From assembly GCF_019704555.1 (NCBI RefSeq), contig NZ_AP024745.1, forward strand, positions 9,556,501 through 9,620,500: 64,000 bases of DNA. Direction: 5' to 3'. The notes under the pieces were generated by a model. The model saw only the letters and a list, made by a program, of their open reading frames with translations, did not search any database and was not told the origin of the DNA. Shown in pieces: positions 52,483 through 63,107 of the stretch. The number at the start of each line of letters is the position of its first letter. Position 1 is the first letter of the stretch. The position numbers were made by a program, and so were the translations under genes. This DNA is from Actinoplanes sp. L3-i22 (GTDB lineage Bacteria > Actinomycetota > Actinomycetes > Mycobacteriales > Micromonosporaceae).

Positions 52483-52619
52483 CTCTCCCCCTCCGCGATG
52501 AGACGGCCACCGTACTACCCCCGGATGACAGCCAGAATGCCAACCGGGCCGCGTTCCACTCGCGGTCCGCTCATCCCGGCCTCAATGCCGCTTTTGTACG
52601 AGGTCAGCCCCCGCCCGCC

Positions 52620-53132
52620 TCATCGGGTCGCGGCGAGGATCACCAGCAGCGGCACCACCCGCTCCCCGGGGATCGTGTACTGCCCGCGGGCGAGCGTCCG
52701 CAGCCAGCCGGCCGACACGAGCTGCCGCAGGTGGTGGTAGACCTGCCCGGTCGTGCCCAGCTCGGTGTCCTCGGCCAGTTCGGCGGCCCCGCGCGTACCG
52801 GAAATGATCTTTTGAAGTAACCGCAACCGAACCGGATGGCCGACCGCGGAGAGCACCGGCGCGGTCTCGGTCCAGTCGATCTCGAGCAGGTCGTCGAGCA
52901 TCCGTCCGTACTGCCAGTCGTAGTGCTCGCCGGTGGGCAGGTCGACCGTGCCGGTGAAGAGGACACCACCGGTGGTGTCGGCGACCTTGGCACGCAGCCC
53001 CTCCAGCGCCCAGAAGGTCTCGGCATGCACCGGGTCGGCAGTCGGCTCAGGCGTGGACTTGGCGGCCTGCTCGACCAGGTCGGCCACGACGCGTTCGAGG
53101 GCGGAAAGGCGTTCACTCAGGTCATCACTCAT
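52620..53132 (-). CDS. ArsR-family winged-helix regulator
   Basis: 170 residues. N-terminal coiled-coil (LSERLSALERVVADLVEQ), then a linker and a C-terminal winged HTH (LSAVGHPVRLRLLQKIISG, TTGQVYHHLRQLVSAGWL). No metal-binding Cys cluster. A perfect inverted repeat 8 nt upstream of its ATG is a likely autoregulatory operator, and the divergent TAP-like hydrolase gene could be a second target. Confidence 0.85.
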   Translation of the reverse strand: MSDDLSERLSALERVVADLVEQAAKSTPEPTADPVHAETFWALEGLRAKVADTTGGVLFTGTVDLPTGEHYDWQYGRMLDDLLEIDWTETAPVLSAVGHPVRLRLLQKIISGTRGAAELAEDTELGTTGQVYHHLRQLVSAGWLRTLARGQYTIPGERVVPLLVILAATR

Positions 53133-53140
53133 AAACCCAA

Positions 53141-53160
53141 AATTACGAAGGTACGTAATT
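53141..53160. promoter_or_regulatory. Likely operator of the ArsR-like regulator
   Basis: AATTACG-AAGGTA-CGTAATT, perfect 7-bp arms with a 6-nt centre, 8 nt from the regulator start; notably AT-rich for the region. Confidence 0.75.
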
Positions 53161-53277
53161 CCCGTCCAGCCCATTTCACGATGTGCACGCGCGACATTAG
53201 GGGACGATCCCGATGGGCAGCGACCTTGCCCGGCGGAACGATGAATCGGCAGTCGTCACTGGAGCCGAGGAGTCGAG

Positions 53278-54654
53278 ATGCAGCTGTCCGCCCTGATCAC
53301 CGCGCTCACGCTGGCCGTCGGCCCGGTGCCCGCGCACCCGGCGCCCGGCCTGGACTGGGGTGCGTGCCCGGACGACCTGCCCGGGACGCCGCCGAGCGCG
53401 GCGGTCACCTGCGCCACGCTGACCCTGCCGGTCGACTGGGCCGATCCGCACGGGCCGACGTTCGGCATGGTGGTCGCGAAGCGGTTCGCGCGGGGGGCGC
53501 GGGCCGGGACGCTGGTCTTCGGGCCGGGCGGGCCCGGGGACTCCGGGGTCGACCGGGTGCGCAAGGGCGACCGGTTCAGCGACGAGCAACTGGACCGGTT
53601 CGACATCGTGAGCTTCGACCCCCGTACCGTCAAGCGATCGGCCGCGCCCACCTGCGTGCCGGAACCGGACCGCCCACCTGTCGTTCTTCACGACCCGGCG
53701 GAGTTCGCCGCCGCGGTGACCACCAACCGGGCCTACTGGGACCGGTGCCGGGCGAGCAGCCCGGTCTTCGCCAATGCCGACTCGGTGACGATCGCGCGGG
53801 ATCTGGACGCGCTGCGGCAGGCCCTCGGCGAGCGGCGGTTGACGTTCCACGGCAGCTCCTACGGGACGCTGCTGGGCGAGATGTACGCGGAGCGGTTCCC
53901 CGACCGGGTGCGCGCGATCGTGCTGGAGAGCGCCTTCGACCACGACCTGCCGCTGACCGATTTCGTCCGCTCCGAGGCGGCCGGGGCGCAGGACGCCTTC
54001 GACCAGTTCGTGGCGTGGTGCGACCGGGCCACCGCGACCGAGTGTGTGCTGCACGGCACCGATGTCCGGGGCACCTGGCGGTCGATCCTGCGGGACGCCG
54101 ACGCCGGCCGGTACGCGCCGCTGACGTCGTTCGAGGTCGCGGCGCTGCCGATGGCGCTGACCCCGCAGTGGGGCCGGCTGGCCGGCACGATCCGGGATCT
54201 CGCGGACGGGACCGCCCCGAAGCCGCCGAACCTGGACGTGGCCGCCGGGGTGTTCTGCGCGGACTTTCCGGCGGACGTGCGCGACTTCACGGCGTACCGA
54301 AGGCTCGTGGGGATCGCGGCGAAGGCCGCGCCGGATGTCCGTTACGGAGCAGCGCTGCTCGCGATCCGGACCTGCCTGGGCTGGCCGCAACCGATCGCGA
54401 ATCCGCCGCATCGGCTGGCGGTGCACACCCGGACGCCGCTGCTGGTGTTCAACGCCGTGCACGATCCGCGGACGCCCTACCCCTGGGCCCGGCACGTGGC
54501 GGCCGAGCTGGGGCGCAGCGGGCGGCTGGTCACCTACCTGGGCTCGGGGCACGGGCAGTATCAGGCCAGTGGGTGCACGACCGCGGTGATCGACCGCTAC
54601 CTGATCGACCTGACCGTGCCGCCGCCGGGCACGACCTGCCCGGACATCTCCTGA
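53278..54654 (+). CDS. Secreted TAP-like alpha/beta hydrolase (tripeptidyl aminopeptidase family)
   Basis: 458 residues. Signal peptide ~20 residues; oxyanion motif VFGPGGPGDSG; nucleophile HGSSYGTLLGE; Asp in FNAVHDPRTPY; His in LGSGHGQY, in the order of the TAP family that removes N-terminal tripeptides or hydrolyses related amides/esters. Several Cys in the mature part suit export. GAGGAG 6 nt before ATG 53278 fixes the start. Confidence 0.92.
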   Translation: MQLSALITALTLAVGPVPAHPAPGLDWGACPDDLPGTPPSAAVTCATLTLPVDWADPHGPTFGMVVAKRFARGARAGTLVFGPGGPGDSGVDRVRKGDRFSDEQLDRFDIVSFDPRTVKRSAAPTCVPEPDRPPVVLHDPAEFAAAVTTNRAYWDRCRASSPVFANADSVTIARDLDALRQALGERRLTFHGSSYGTLLGEMYAERFPDRVRAIVLESAFDHDLPLTDFVRSEAAGAQDAFDQFVAWCDRATATECVLHGTDVRGTWRSILRDADAGRYAPLTSFEVAALPMALTPQWGRLAGTIRDLADGTAPKPPNLDVAAGVFCADFPADVRDFTAYRRLVGIAAKAAPDVRYGAALLAIRTCLGWPQPIANPPHRLAVHTRTPLLVFNAVHDPRTPYPWARHVAAELGRSGRLVTYLGSGHGQYQASGCTTAVIDRYLIDLTVPPPGTTCPDIS

Positions 54655-54706
54655 AATTTACTGAAAGAGGAAACGCTTATGCCGGGATAACGGCTCACCG
54701 TGTTCG

Positions 54707-55429
54707 ATGAGCGGCATGGACCACAGCGCAACCCTGTCCGCTCCGGCCCGTCGCGCGCGCCGGATCGTGGGCGCCGGCCTGGCCACCCTCGCCGTCGCCG
54801 TCGTCGCGATCACGCCGTTCCGCATCCTGGTGCGAATGCTGAGCCTGCCGCTGCAGCATCCGAGCCGGCAGGTCTGGCTGACCACGCTGAACGGGATCAT
54901 GCTGGTCATGGTGGTCCTGCTGCCGGTGGCCGCGGTGACGGCCGGCGCGCTGGCCGGGTGGCGCCGGTCCACCGGGCGGCCGGCGGCGTGGCGGTCGTCG
55001 CTGGCCGAGGTCGCGATGGTCTACGGCACGCTGCCGTGGGTCTGGTACATCCTGCTGCCCGGTCTCGAACCCGGCAAGATCGGGCAGGTGAGCCTGGTGC
55101 CGCTGCGGGACCTGCAGGCCCAGGTCGCGGACGGCGCGGTCGGCCAGATCGTCGGCAACCTGCTGGTCTTCGCGGCGCTCGGGTTCTTCGTGCCGCTGCG
55201 GTTCCCGGCGCTGGCGTCGGTGACACGGGTCCTGGCGCTCGCCGCGGGCTGCTCGATCCTGGTCGAGACCCTGCAGTACGTCCTGCGCCTGGACCGGGTC
55301 TCGTCGATCGACGACGTGCTGCTCAACGCGGCCGGCGCCGGGCTCGCCGCGCTGGTCTCCCGGCCGTGGTGGGGTGCCCCGGTCCTGCCGCCGGGCACGA
55401 GCGTGCCCGGCGGTGCGGGTCGGGCCTAG
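54707..55429 (+). CDS. VanZ-like membrane protein
   Basis: 240 residues with five to six spans. VanZ signatures: VSLVPLRDLQ, GNLLVFAALGFFVPLRFP, SILVETLQYVLRLDRVSSIDDVLLNAAGAGLAAL (in two parts). VanZ relatives affect low-level glycopeptide tolerance or cell-wall phospholipid binding. ATG 54707 or 54716. The stop shares CTAG with the NUDIX gene stop. Confidence 0.85.
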   Translation: MSGMDHSATLSAPARRARRIVGAGLATLAVAVVAITPFRILVRMLSLPLQHPSRQVWLTTLNGIMLVMVVLLPVAAVTAGALAGWRRSTGRPAAWRSSLAEVAMVYGTLPWVWYILLPGLEPGKIGQVSLVPLRDLQAQVADGAVGQIVGNLLVFAALGFFVPLRFPALASVTRVLALAAGCSILVETLQYVLRLDRVSSIDDVLLNAAGAGLAALVSRPWWGAPVLPPGTSVPGGAGRA

Positions 55430-55976
55430 GACTCCGTACGCGCGGCGGCCAGCAGCCCGGCCACCGCGGCCGCGTTGGTGATCTCGCCACGCAGCACCAT
55501 GGCGACCGCCTCGTCGAGGCCGATCCGGATGACCTCCAGGTCGGCCTCCTCGTCGTGCCGGGCGAAACGTTCCGCGTCCGGCACGGCCGCGAGATCGCGG
55601 GCCAGGTAGATCAGCACGTGCTCGGTGCTGAACCCGGGCGAGGTGTGCACCTCGACCAGCTTCTCCATCCGGCCGGCGGTGAGGTCGGCCTCCTCGGCCA
55701 GCTCGCGGGCCGCGGTCAGCGCCGGGTCCTCGCCGTCGACGTCGCGCAGGCCGGCCGGCAGCTCCCAGATCCGGGCGCCGAGGGCGTGCCGGTACTGCTT
55801 GATCAGCACCACCCGGCCGTCGTCGTCGAGCGCGACCACCACGACCGCGCCCTTGTTACGGACCACGTCGCGCTTGGCCGTGCCGCCGTCCGACATGGTC
55901 ACCTCGTCGGTGACCACGTCGAAGATCGGGCCGCGGTAGCGCTCCACCGAGCCGACGGTCTCGTGCTCGAAGCCCA

Positions 55977-55977
<1 letters not shown>
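55426..55977 (-). CDS. NUDIX hydrolase (ADP-ribose pyrophosphatase-like)
   Basis: 183 residues. The Nudix box is complete within GLRDVDGEDPALTAARELAEE..., with the ADP-ribose-type upstream WELPAG and downstream SPGFSTEHVLIYLA. Hydrolyses nucleoside-diphosphate sugars. The ATG overlaps the pyrG stop by one base (TGATG), the same pair order as in mycobacteria. Confidence 0.93.
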
Positions 55978-57734
<1,757 letters not shown>

Positions 57735-57788
57735 TCACCGTAACACTGATTGCCCGGCACGCCACGTTCGGGCTGGTCGGCGTGCGTG

Positions 57789-60026
57789 TCAACCGGCCGG
57801 TTCGGTCACTGTCCGTTGATCGCCGTCGGCTTTGCGCAACCGCGGGCCGCCCGGGCCCTCGGTCACGCCCGGCGGCGGGGTGCGGTCCGCGGCGTGCAGC
57901 AGCACCCGTAACGCGGTCAGCACGGCGATCGGGACGGCGGTCGCGGCGGCCGCGCCGGCCACCCCGAGCGCGGTCCCACCGAAGATCCCGGCGGTGACCG
58001 ACGCCACCACCGTGCCGGCCACCGCGGCCCGGATGGCGGGGTGCAGGCCGTACACCCGGTTGAGCCCGCCCCACGGGGAGAACTGACCGAACACCAGCAT
58101 CACCGCGCCGGCCAGGGCGAGCAGGCTGAGCGGGCTGTCCAGCAGCGCCTGCCCGTTCGAGGCGGCGGCGCGCTGCATCGCCGGACCGGCCGTACCGCCG
58201 CCCAGCGCGGTCAGGAACCGGCCCAGCGTGCCCTGCTCCAGGGCGGCCCGGTGCAGGTCGAACGCGGCGAAGCTGGCGGTCACCGCGACCGCGCCGAGCG
58301 CCGACCAGGCCACCCGAGGGAACGTCAGCCAGCCGCCGGAGCTCATCGCCGCGGCCACGCACACCCCGGCGGTGACCGCGATCGCGCCGACCGGGTCGGC
58401 CCCCAGGAACGGGCTGCCGACCATCACCACGCCCAGGCCGCCGAAGAGCACCATGACGACCGGCCGCCAGGTCTTGCCCACCCACTGGGCCAGGCAGCCG
58501 GCGGCGAGCAGCAGCGCGGCGATGAAGACGCCCAGCCCCACGCTGCCCAGCCCGGCGTAGCGCACCCCGTGCGTGGCCGCGTAGCCCGCCACGCCGTTCA
58601 GCTGGAGCCGGGCCCCGGTCAGCAGGTCCACGACGATCACGACGGCGCTCAGGGCCGCGGTCGCGCCCATCGGCCACAGGGTCATCCGGTAGCGCGGGGC
58701 CAGCCGGACCGCGAGCGTGCCGATCACCATCAGGGCGAACGTGGCGCCGCCGAACATCCAGGCCGGGTGATCGGCGCTCCACCACGGCGCCACGTCGGCG
58801 ACCAGCGCCGCCGGGATCGCCAGCGAGGCCGCGATCAGCGCCGCCTCCAGCACCGCCACCAGCCGTGGCGGGGGCAGCGGCAGGGCGGCCGGGCCGGCGT
58901 GCCGGCGGGCCCGCATCAGCACCGGCACCAGCGCGGCGTAGAGCAGCATCTGGACGCCGGCCAGCACCGCGAAGAAGATCGAGGCCACCCCGTGCTGGGC
59001 GATCGCGCGCTGGTCGGCGTCGTTGCGGCCCTGCATCGCCGCGGCCGGGTCGGCCGGGCGGCCGGTCGAGACGGTCGCGGCGTACCCGGCGAAGAGCTTC
59101 TCCGGGGGCGCCTTGCCGAGCACCGCCAGCACGGTCGGGGCCAGGTCGATCAGCTGCAGGTAACCCTCGCGGCCGGTGCCGGCCGAGGTCAGCCAGCCGC
59201 CGTCCCAGCCCTCGCCCTCGGCGATCGCGACGTGCAGCCGGGAGGTGGTGTCGGTGTCCGCGATCCCGGCGATCAGCATCGTCGACCGCTCCGGGCGGGC
59301 CGCCAGGACCCGGGCCAGGATCCGGTCGGCGGCCTCGACCGCGGCCTGCCGCTCGGCCCCGGTGCCGGTGATGGTGCCCAGGTCGACGACGCTCAGCACG
59401 CACTCGGAGAGCAGCTTCGCCGGCTCGGCGGGCAGGGCCTCGGCGTACTGGTCGACGCGGCCGAACGGGCGGGCGGCGGCGACCGCGGCGTTCGGGCCGA
59501 TCGCCACCGTGCAGCGGACCGACTCGGCCAGGGCGCCGGGGGTGGTGCCGTACGGAAGCTTGTCCTGATTCGTGCGGACCACGGTGTTCTGCGCGGTCAC
59601 GTTCGCGCCGATCGCGTCCGGCCGGGTCACCTCCGGCGAGACGACCGGGCAGCGACCGGGCACCGCCCGGGTGTCCCAGGCCGCGTAGTTCCCGGCGCCG
59701 AGGGTCAGCCAGCCGTCCGCCGGGCAGGTCACCTGATGCGCCGAGCGCACCGACAGCCAGCCGGTCGAGCCCTTGGCCGCCTCCTGCCACAGCGCCGGCG
59801 TGCGCTGCGGGTCGAGATCGTCCCAGCGCAGGCCGGCCGCGGCGGCGACCACCACGTAGTCGGCGGTGCCGCGCACGTCCTGCCCGCCCGGCCGGATCGT
59901 CAGCCCGATCAGGCTGGCCACCGCGACCAGGACGACGAGCAGGGTCGGCACCCAGACGGCGGCGCTTCGCCCCCGCGGCGTGCCCGGCGGACGAACCCGC
60001 CGAATCCGGTCCAGCCTGCCGCTCAC
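57789..60026 (-). CDS. Large membrane protein with phosphatase/sulfatase-like outer domain
   Basis: 745 residues. One span near 24-46, an outer domain (~50-350) with YVVVAAAAGLRWDD, SVRSAHQVTCPADGWLTLG, TRPDAIGANV and GYLQLIDLAPTVLAVLG, resembling the alkaline-phosphatase/sulfatase fold but without an obvious full metal set, then about ten spans and a Pro-rich tail. Its ATG overlaps the stop of the glycosyltransferase gene (ATGA-type, 60023-60026). Position among lipid-linked glycan genes suggests work on an envelope precursor. Function unknown. Confidence 0.75.
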   Translation of the reverse strand: MSGRLDRIRRVRPPGTPRGRSAAVWVPTLLVVLVAVASLIGLTIRPGGQDVRGTADYVVVAAAAGLRWDDLDPQRTPALWQEAAKGSTGWLSVRSAHQVTCPADGWLTLGAGNYAAWDTRAVPGRCPVVSPEVTRPDAIGANVTAQNTVVRTNQDKLPYGTTPGALAESVRCTVAIGPNAAVAAARPFGRVDQYAEALPAEPAKLLSECVLSVVDLGTITGTGAERQAAVEAADRILARVLAARPERSTMLIAGIADTDTTSRLHVAIAEGEGWDGGWLTSAGTGREGYLQLIDLAPTVLAVLGKAPPEKLFAGYAATVSTGRPADPAAAMQGRNDADQRAIAQHGVASIFFAVLAGVQMLLYAALVPVLMRARRHAGPAALPLPPPRLVAVLEAALIAASLAIPAALVADVAPWWSADHPAWMFGGATFALMVIGTLAVRLAPRYRMTLWPMGATAALSAVVIVVDLLTGARLQLNGVAGYAATHGVRYAGLGSVGLGVFIAALLLAAGCLAQWVGKTWRPVVMVLFGGLGVVMVGSPFLGADPVGAIAVTAGVCVAAAMSSGGWLTFPRVAWSALGAVAVTASFAAFDLHRAALEQGTLGRFLTALGGGTAGPAMQRAAASNGQALLDSPLSLLALAGAVMLVFGQFSPWGGLNRVYGLHPAIRAAVAGTVVASVTAGIFGGTALGVAGAAAATAVPIAVLTALRVLLHAADRTPPPGVTEGPGGPRLRKADGDQRTVTEPAG

Positions 60027-61129
60027 GGGGCGCTGACCTCGGCGTAGGCCACCCGGACGGCGTTCACCACGGCGGTCTCGTCCGGCCAGGTCGCGGCCTG
60101 CCGAGGACCCCGGGCGGCAAGGTCCGCTCGCCGGTCCGGGTCAGACAGAATTTGCCGTACGGCCCGGTCCAGCGCATCCAGGTCGCGGGGCGGAATCAGC
60201 ACCGCCGCGTCCCCCACCAGGCCCGGCAGCCCGCCGACCGCCGTCGTGATCAACGGCACCCCGGCCCGCAGCGCCTCCTGTGCGAACAACTGCCGCGCCT
60301 CCCAGTCGCTGGTGACCACCGCCAGGTCCGCGCCGAGCAGCAGGTCGGGCACGTCCCCGCGGTGCCCGAGCAGGTGGAACGGGGCGTGCGTGCGGGACGC
60401 CTGCTGCGCCAGCGGCATGTAGCTGGGACCGGAGCCGGCCACCACGACCACCGGGGCCGGGTCCAGCTCCCGCCACCGGGCGGCCGCGTCGACCAGCAGG
60501 TCGTAGTGCTTCTGCGGGTGCAGCCGGCCGACCGACAGGATCAGCGGGGTGTCCCCCTTGACCCGGAACTCGGCGCGGACCGCCTGCCGGGTCCGCTTCG
60601 GCGGGCGCGCCTCCGGGGCCGCGACCGGGCCGAGCCGGGCGTTCTTCGCGCCCAGCGCCACGGCCCGCGCCACCAGGTCCTCCGAGGCGCCCAGGGTGAG
60701 GTCGGCGTTGCGCGCCACGATCCGTTCGACCAGCGCGCCGGCCTGACCTTTCAGACCCTTCGCCAGTACGGCGTTGTGCCACGTCACCACGAGTGGCACC
60801 CCGGTCCGGGCGAGCGACACCACGAACGCGGCCCGCAGCCCGTGCGCGTGGATCACGTCGGCGCCCCGGCCGGTGATCGCCCGGCGCAGCGCCCGGATCG
60901 CGCCGGAGTCCTGCGGGCCGGGGTCGGCCGGGATCTCGACCGGGGCGTACTCCACCCCGGCGGCGGTGAAGCCGTAGTGCCCGTCGTTGGCGGCCGGTCC
61001 GCAGACCACCACCCGGCAGCCGGCCGCGACCAGGCCGCGGGCCAGCGAGAGGACGTGCCCGCCGGTGCCGCCGGTGGCGGAGCCGAGCACCAGCACGACC
61101 GAACCACGCCAGCCGTCGTCGCTGCTCAC
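60023..61129 (-). CDS. GT4-family glycosyltransferase
   Basis: 368 residues, GT-B fold. N-terminal acceptor part with GSATGGTGGHVLSLARGL; donor part with LSVGRLHPQKHYDLLVDAA, VVAGSGPSY and the E-x7-E-like LFAQEALRAGVPLITTAVGGLPGLV. Cytoplasmic; would add a sugar to a lipid-linked or soluble acceptor. Upstream of, and coupled to, the 745-residue membrane protein. Confidence 0.9.
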   Translation of the reverse strand: MSSDDGWRGSVVLVLGSATGGTGGHVLSLARGLVAAGCRVVVCGPAANDGHYGFTAAGVEYAPVEIPADPGPQDSGAIRALRRAITGRGADVIHAHGLRAAFVVSLARTGVPLVVTWHNAVLAKGLKGQAGALVERIVARNADLTLGASEDLVARAVALGAKNARLGPVAAPEARPPKRTRQAVRAEFRVKGDTPLILSVGRLHPQKHYDLLVDAAARWRELDPAPVVVVAGSGPSYMPLAQQASRTHAPFHLLGHRGDVPDLLLGADLAVVTSDWEARQLFAQEALRAGVPLITTAVGGLPGLVGDAAVLIPPRDLDALDRAVRQILSDPDRRADLAARGPRQAATWPDETAVVNAVRVAYAEVSAP

Positions 61130-61259
61130 GAGCGGTCCACCCCTCTCCGGACGCGTCCCTCGCGCCCCGTCAACCCTGCCTGCCGCGGTCCCGGCCGGCT
61201 TCCAGGTTGTCTATCACGCACCGGATGCACCGCCGGGAACCAGCCCGGGGTGCCGAAGG

Positions 61260-63107
61260 TCATCGGCCGAGCCGCCGGCGCAGGGTTCCGGCCAGCGGGC
61301 TCAGGTCCCGCCGGTCCAGCGCGAACGCGACCGCGAGGAAGACCACCACGACCGCGAGACCACCGAGCACGCCTTCCAGCAGGCTGCGCGGCACGCTCGG
61401 GGCCGGCCCGTCGAGCCCGTGCACGACGGCCCAGCCGGCGGCGCCGGCGACGGCCGCCGCGACCACCGCGGCGACGACCGCGCGGAGCAGACCGGCGAGC
61501 GCCGCGCGACCGGCGTGCCGGCGGACGGCGAGCACGAGCAACAGTCCGGTTACCGACATGCCCAGCGCGTTGGCCAGCCCGAGCCCGGCGAGCTCGGCCC
61601 CGCCCTCGGCCGTCGAGGTGACCACGACGACCGCGATCCCGGCGCTGAGCCAGCCGATCCCGGCGGCCACCGCGGCCGCGACCGTCGCGCCCCGGGCGTA
61701 GAGCGCGCGGGAGAGCAGTGCGAACAGCGCGTAGCCGAGCAGGCCGGGCGCGAAGCCGACGATGCCCGGGGCCGCGCCGCCGGCGTTCATCAGCCGGGCG
61801 GCCGGGACGGCCAGGCCGGCCAGCGCCGCCATGCCCAGCCCGGCGAGCAGCACGATCGAGCGGGCGGTCCCGGCCAGCGCCCCGGCGTAGGCGTCCTCGT
61901 CGCGCCGCACCGCCGCGTCCGCCAGCCGGGGGTAGACCGCGGTGGCCAGCGGCACCGCGAGCACCGCCCAGGGCAGCAGGAACACCGTCTGCGCGCCGTT
62001 GTAGCGGGCCAGCTGCTGCGCGCCGAGCGTGACGATCAGCGCGACCACCACCTGCTGCGCGCCGACGGTGACCGCGCCCGCCCAGCCCAGCCGGACCGCC
62101 TGGCGGCCCTCGTCACCCGGGAACCGCAGGCCCGGCCGCAGCGGCATCCGCAGCCTGCTCAGCGGGATCAGCAGGCAGCACGTCAGCACCACCACGCCGA
62201 GCGTGGTGCCGCCCGACAGGATCAGCTCACCGGCCCCGGACAACCCGGCGAAGTCGCTGCGGGCGCCGTCGACCAGCGCGTACGTCAGGTAGGCGGCCAT
62301 CACCGTCACGCTGGACAGCAGCGGCGCGATCACCGGCCAGGCGAACCGGTGGTGCGCCTGCAGCACCCCGGTCAGCACGATCCCGATGCCGTAGAGCGGC
62401 AGCTGCGGCGCGAAGATCCGCAGCATCCGGGCGGCGACCTGCTGATGCTCCGGGGGAATCCCGTGCAGCAGGCCGGTGATCGGGCCGGCGGCCAGCGCCA
62501 CCCCGATCGCGAGCGGGACGGTCAGCACCAGCATCCAGGTGAGCAGCGCGGACGTGATCCGGCCGACCCGGGCCCGGTCACCGGCGGCGACCGCACCGGC
62601 CAGCAGCGGCACCACCAGGCTGGCCAGGGCACCGCCGGCGACCAGCTCGAAGACGATGTTCGGGACCGTGTTGGCGGCGAAGTACAGGTCGGGGAGGCCG
62701 CCGTGGCCGCCCTCGCCGACGGCGTAGAAGAAGACCAGCGTGCGGCCGAAGCCGGTGATCCGCGCCAGGATCGTCAGCACCGTGATCAGCGCCGCCGCCC
62801 CGGCCACCTTGACCGCCACCCCACCCGCCGACCCACCGGCCGCCGCCTCACCACCCGCCGCGCTGCCGACCGCCGCCTCACCACCCGCCGCGCTGCCGAC
62901 CGCCGCCTCACCACCCGCCGAGGCGTCGGCCGGCGGCGCTTCGCCGGCCGCCCGCACTTCGCCCGCGGGCGCGGGGACCGGGCCTACCGCCGTACCGGAA
63001 ATGTCTGAAGCGGCACCACCAGCGGACCCGGCGGCCGGAAGCGGGCCGGGCGTAGCCGGGTCGGCCGGCGTCGCGGAAGCGGCGCCGGAGTCGTTCGCCG
63101 AGGTCAC
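61260..63107 (-). CDS. murJ: MurJ-like lipid II / lipid-linked glycan flippase
   Basis: 615 residues. MOP-superfamily flippase with about 14 spans starting at residue ~95 (VAGAAALITVLTILARITGFGRTLVFFYAVG, split), LYFAANTVPNIVFELV, and GVLQAHHRFAWPVIAPLL. The first ~90 residues are an Ala/Gly/Glu-rich cytoplasmic extension containing a 30-bp DNA repeat. GTG 63107 overlaps the upstream stop as GTGA, favouring it over the GTG-type start at 63146. Whether it moves lipid II or another glycan cannot be told; actinobacteria often have several copies. Confidence 0.9.
   Translation of the reverse strand: MTSANDSGAASATPADPATPGPLPAAGSAGGAASDISGTAVGPVPAPAGEVRAAGEAPPADASAGGEAAVGSAAGGEAAVGSAAGGEAAAGGSAGGVAVKVAGAAALITVLTILARITGFGRTLVFFYAVGEGGHGGLPDLYFAANTVPNIVFELVAGGALASLVVPLLAGAVAAGDRARVGRITSALLTWMLVLTVPLAIGVALAAGPITGLLHGIPPEHQQVAARMLRIFAPQLPLYGIGIVLTGVLQAHHRFAWPVIAPLLSSVTVMAAYLTYALVDGARSDFAGLSGAGELILSGGTTLGVVVLTCCLLIPLSRLRMPLRPGLRFPGDEGRQAVRLGWAGAVTVGAQQVVVALIVTLGAQQLARYNGAQTVFLLPWAVLAVPLATAVYPRLADAAVRRDEDAYAGALAGTARSIVLLAGLGMAALAGLAVPAARLMNAGGAAPGIVGFAPGLLGYALFALLSRALYARGATVAAAVAAGIGWLSAGIAVVVVTSTAEGGAELAGLGLANALGMSVTGLLLVLAVRRHAGRAALAGLLRAVVAAVVAAAVAGAAGWAVVHGLDGPAPSVPRSLLEGVLGGLAVVVVFLAVAFALDRRDLSPLAGTLRRRLGR
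62841..62920. repeat. 30-bp tandem repeat inside murJ
   Basis: The unit CGCCGCCTCACCACCCGCCG... repeats exactly at 62841 and 62871, with a 20-bp partial third at 62901; it encodes GGEAAVGSAA-type decapeptides. Confidence 0.9.
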
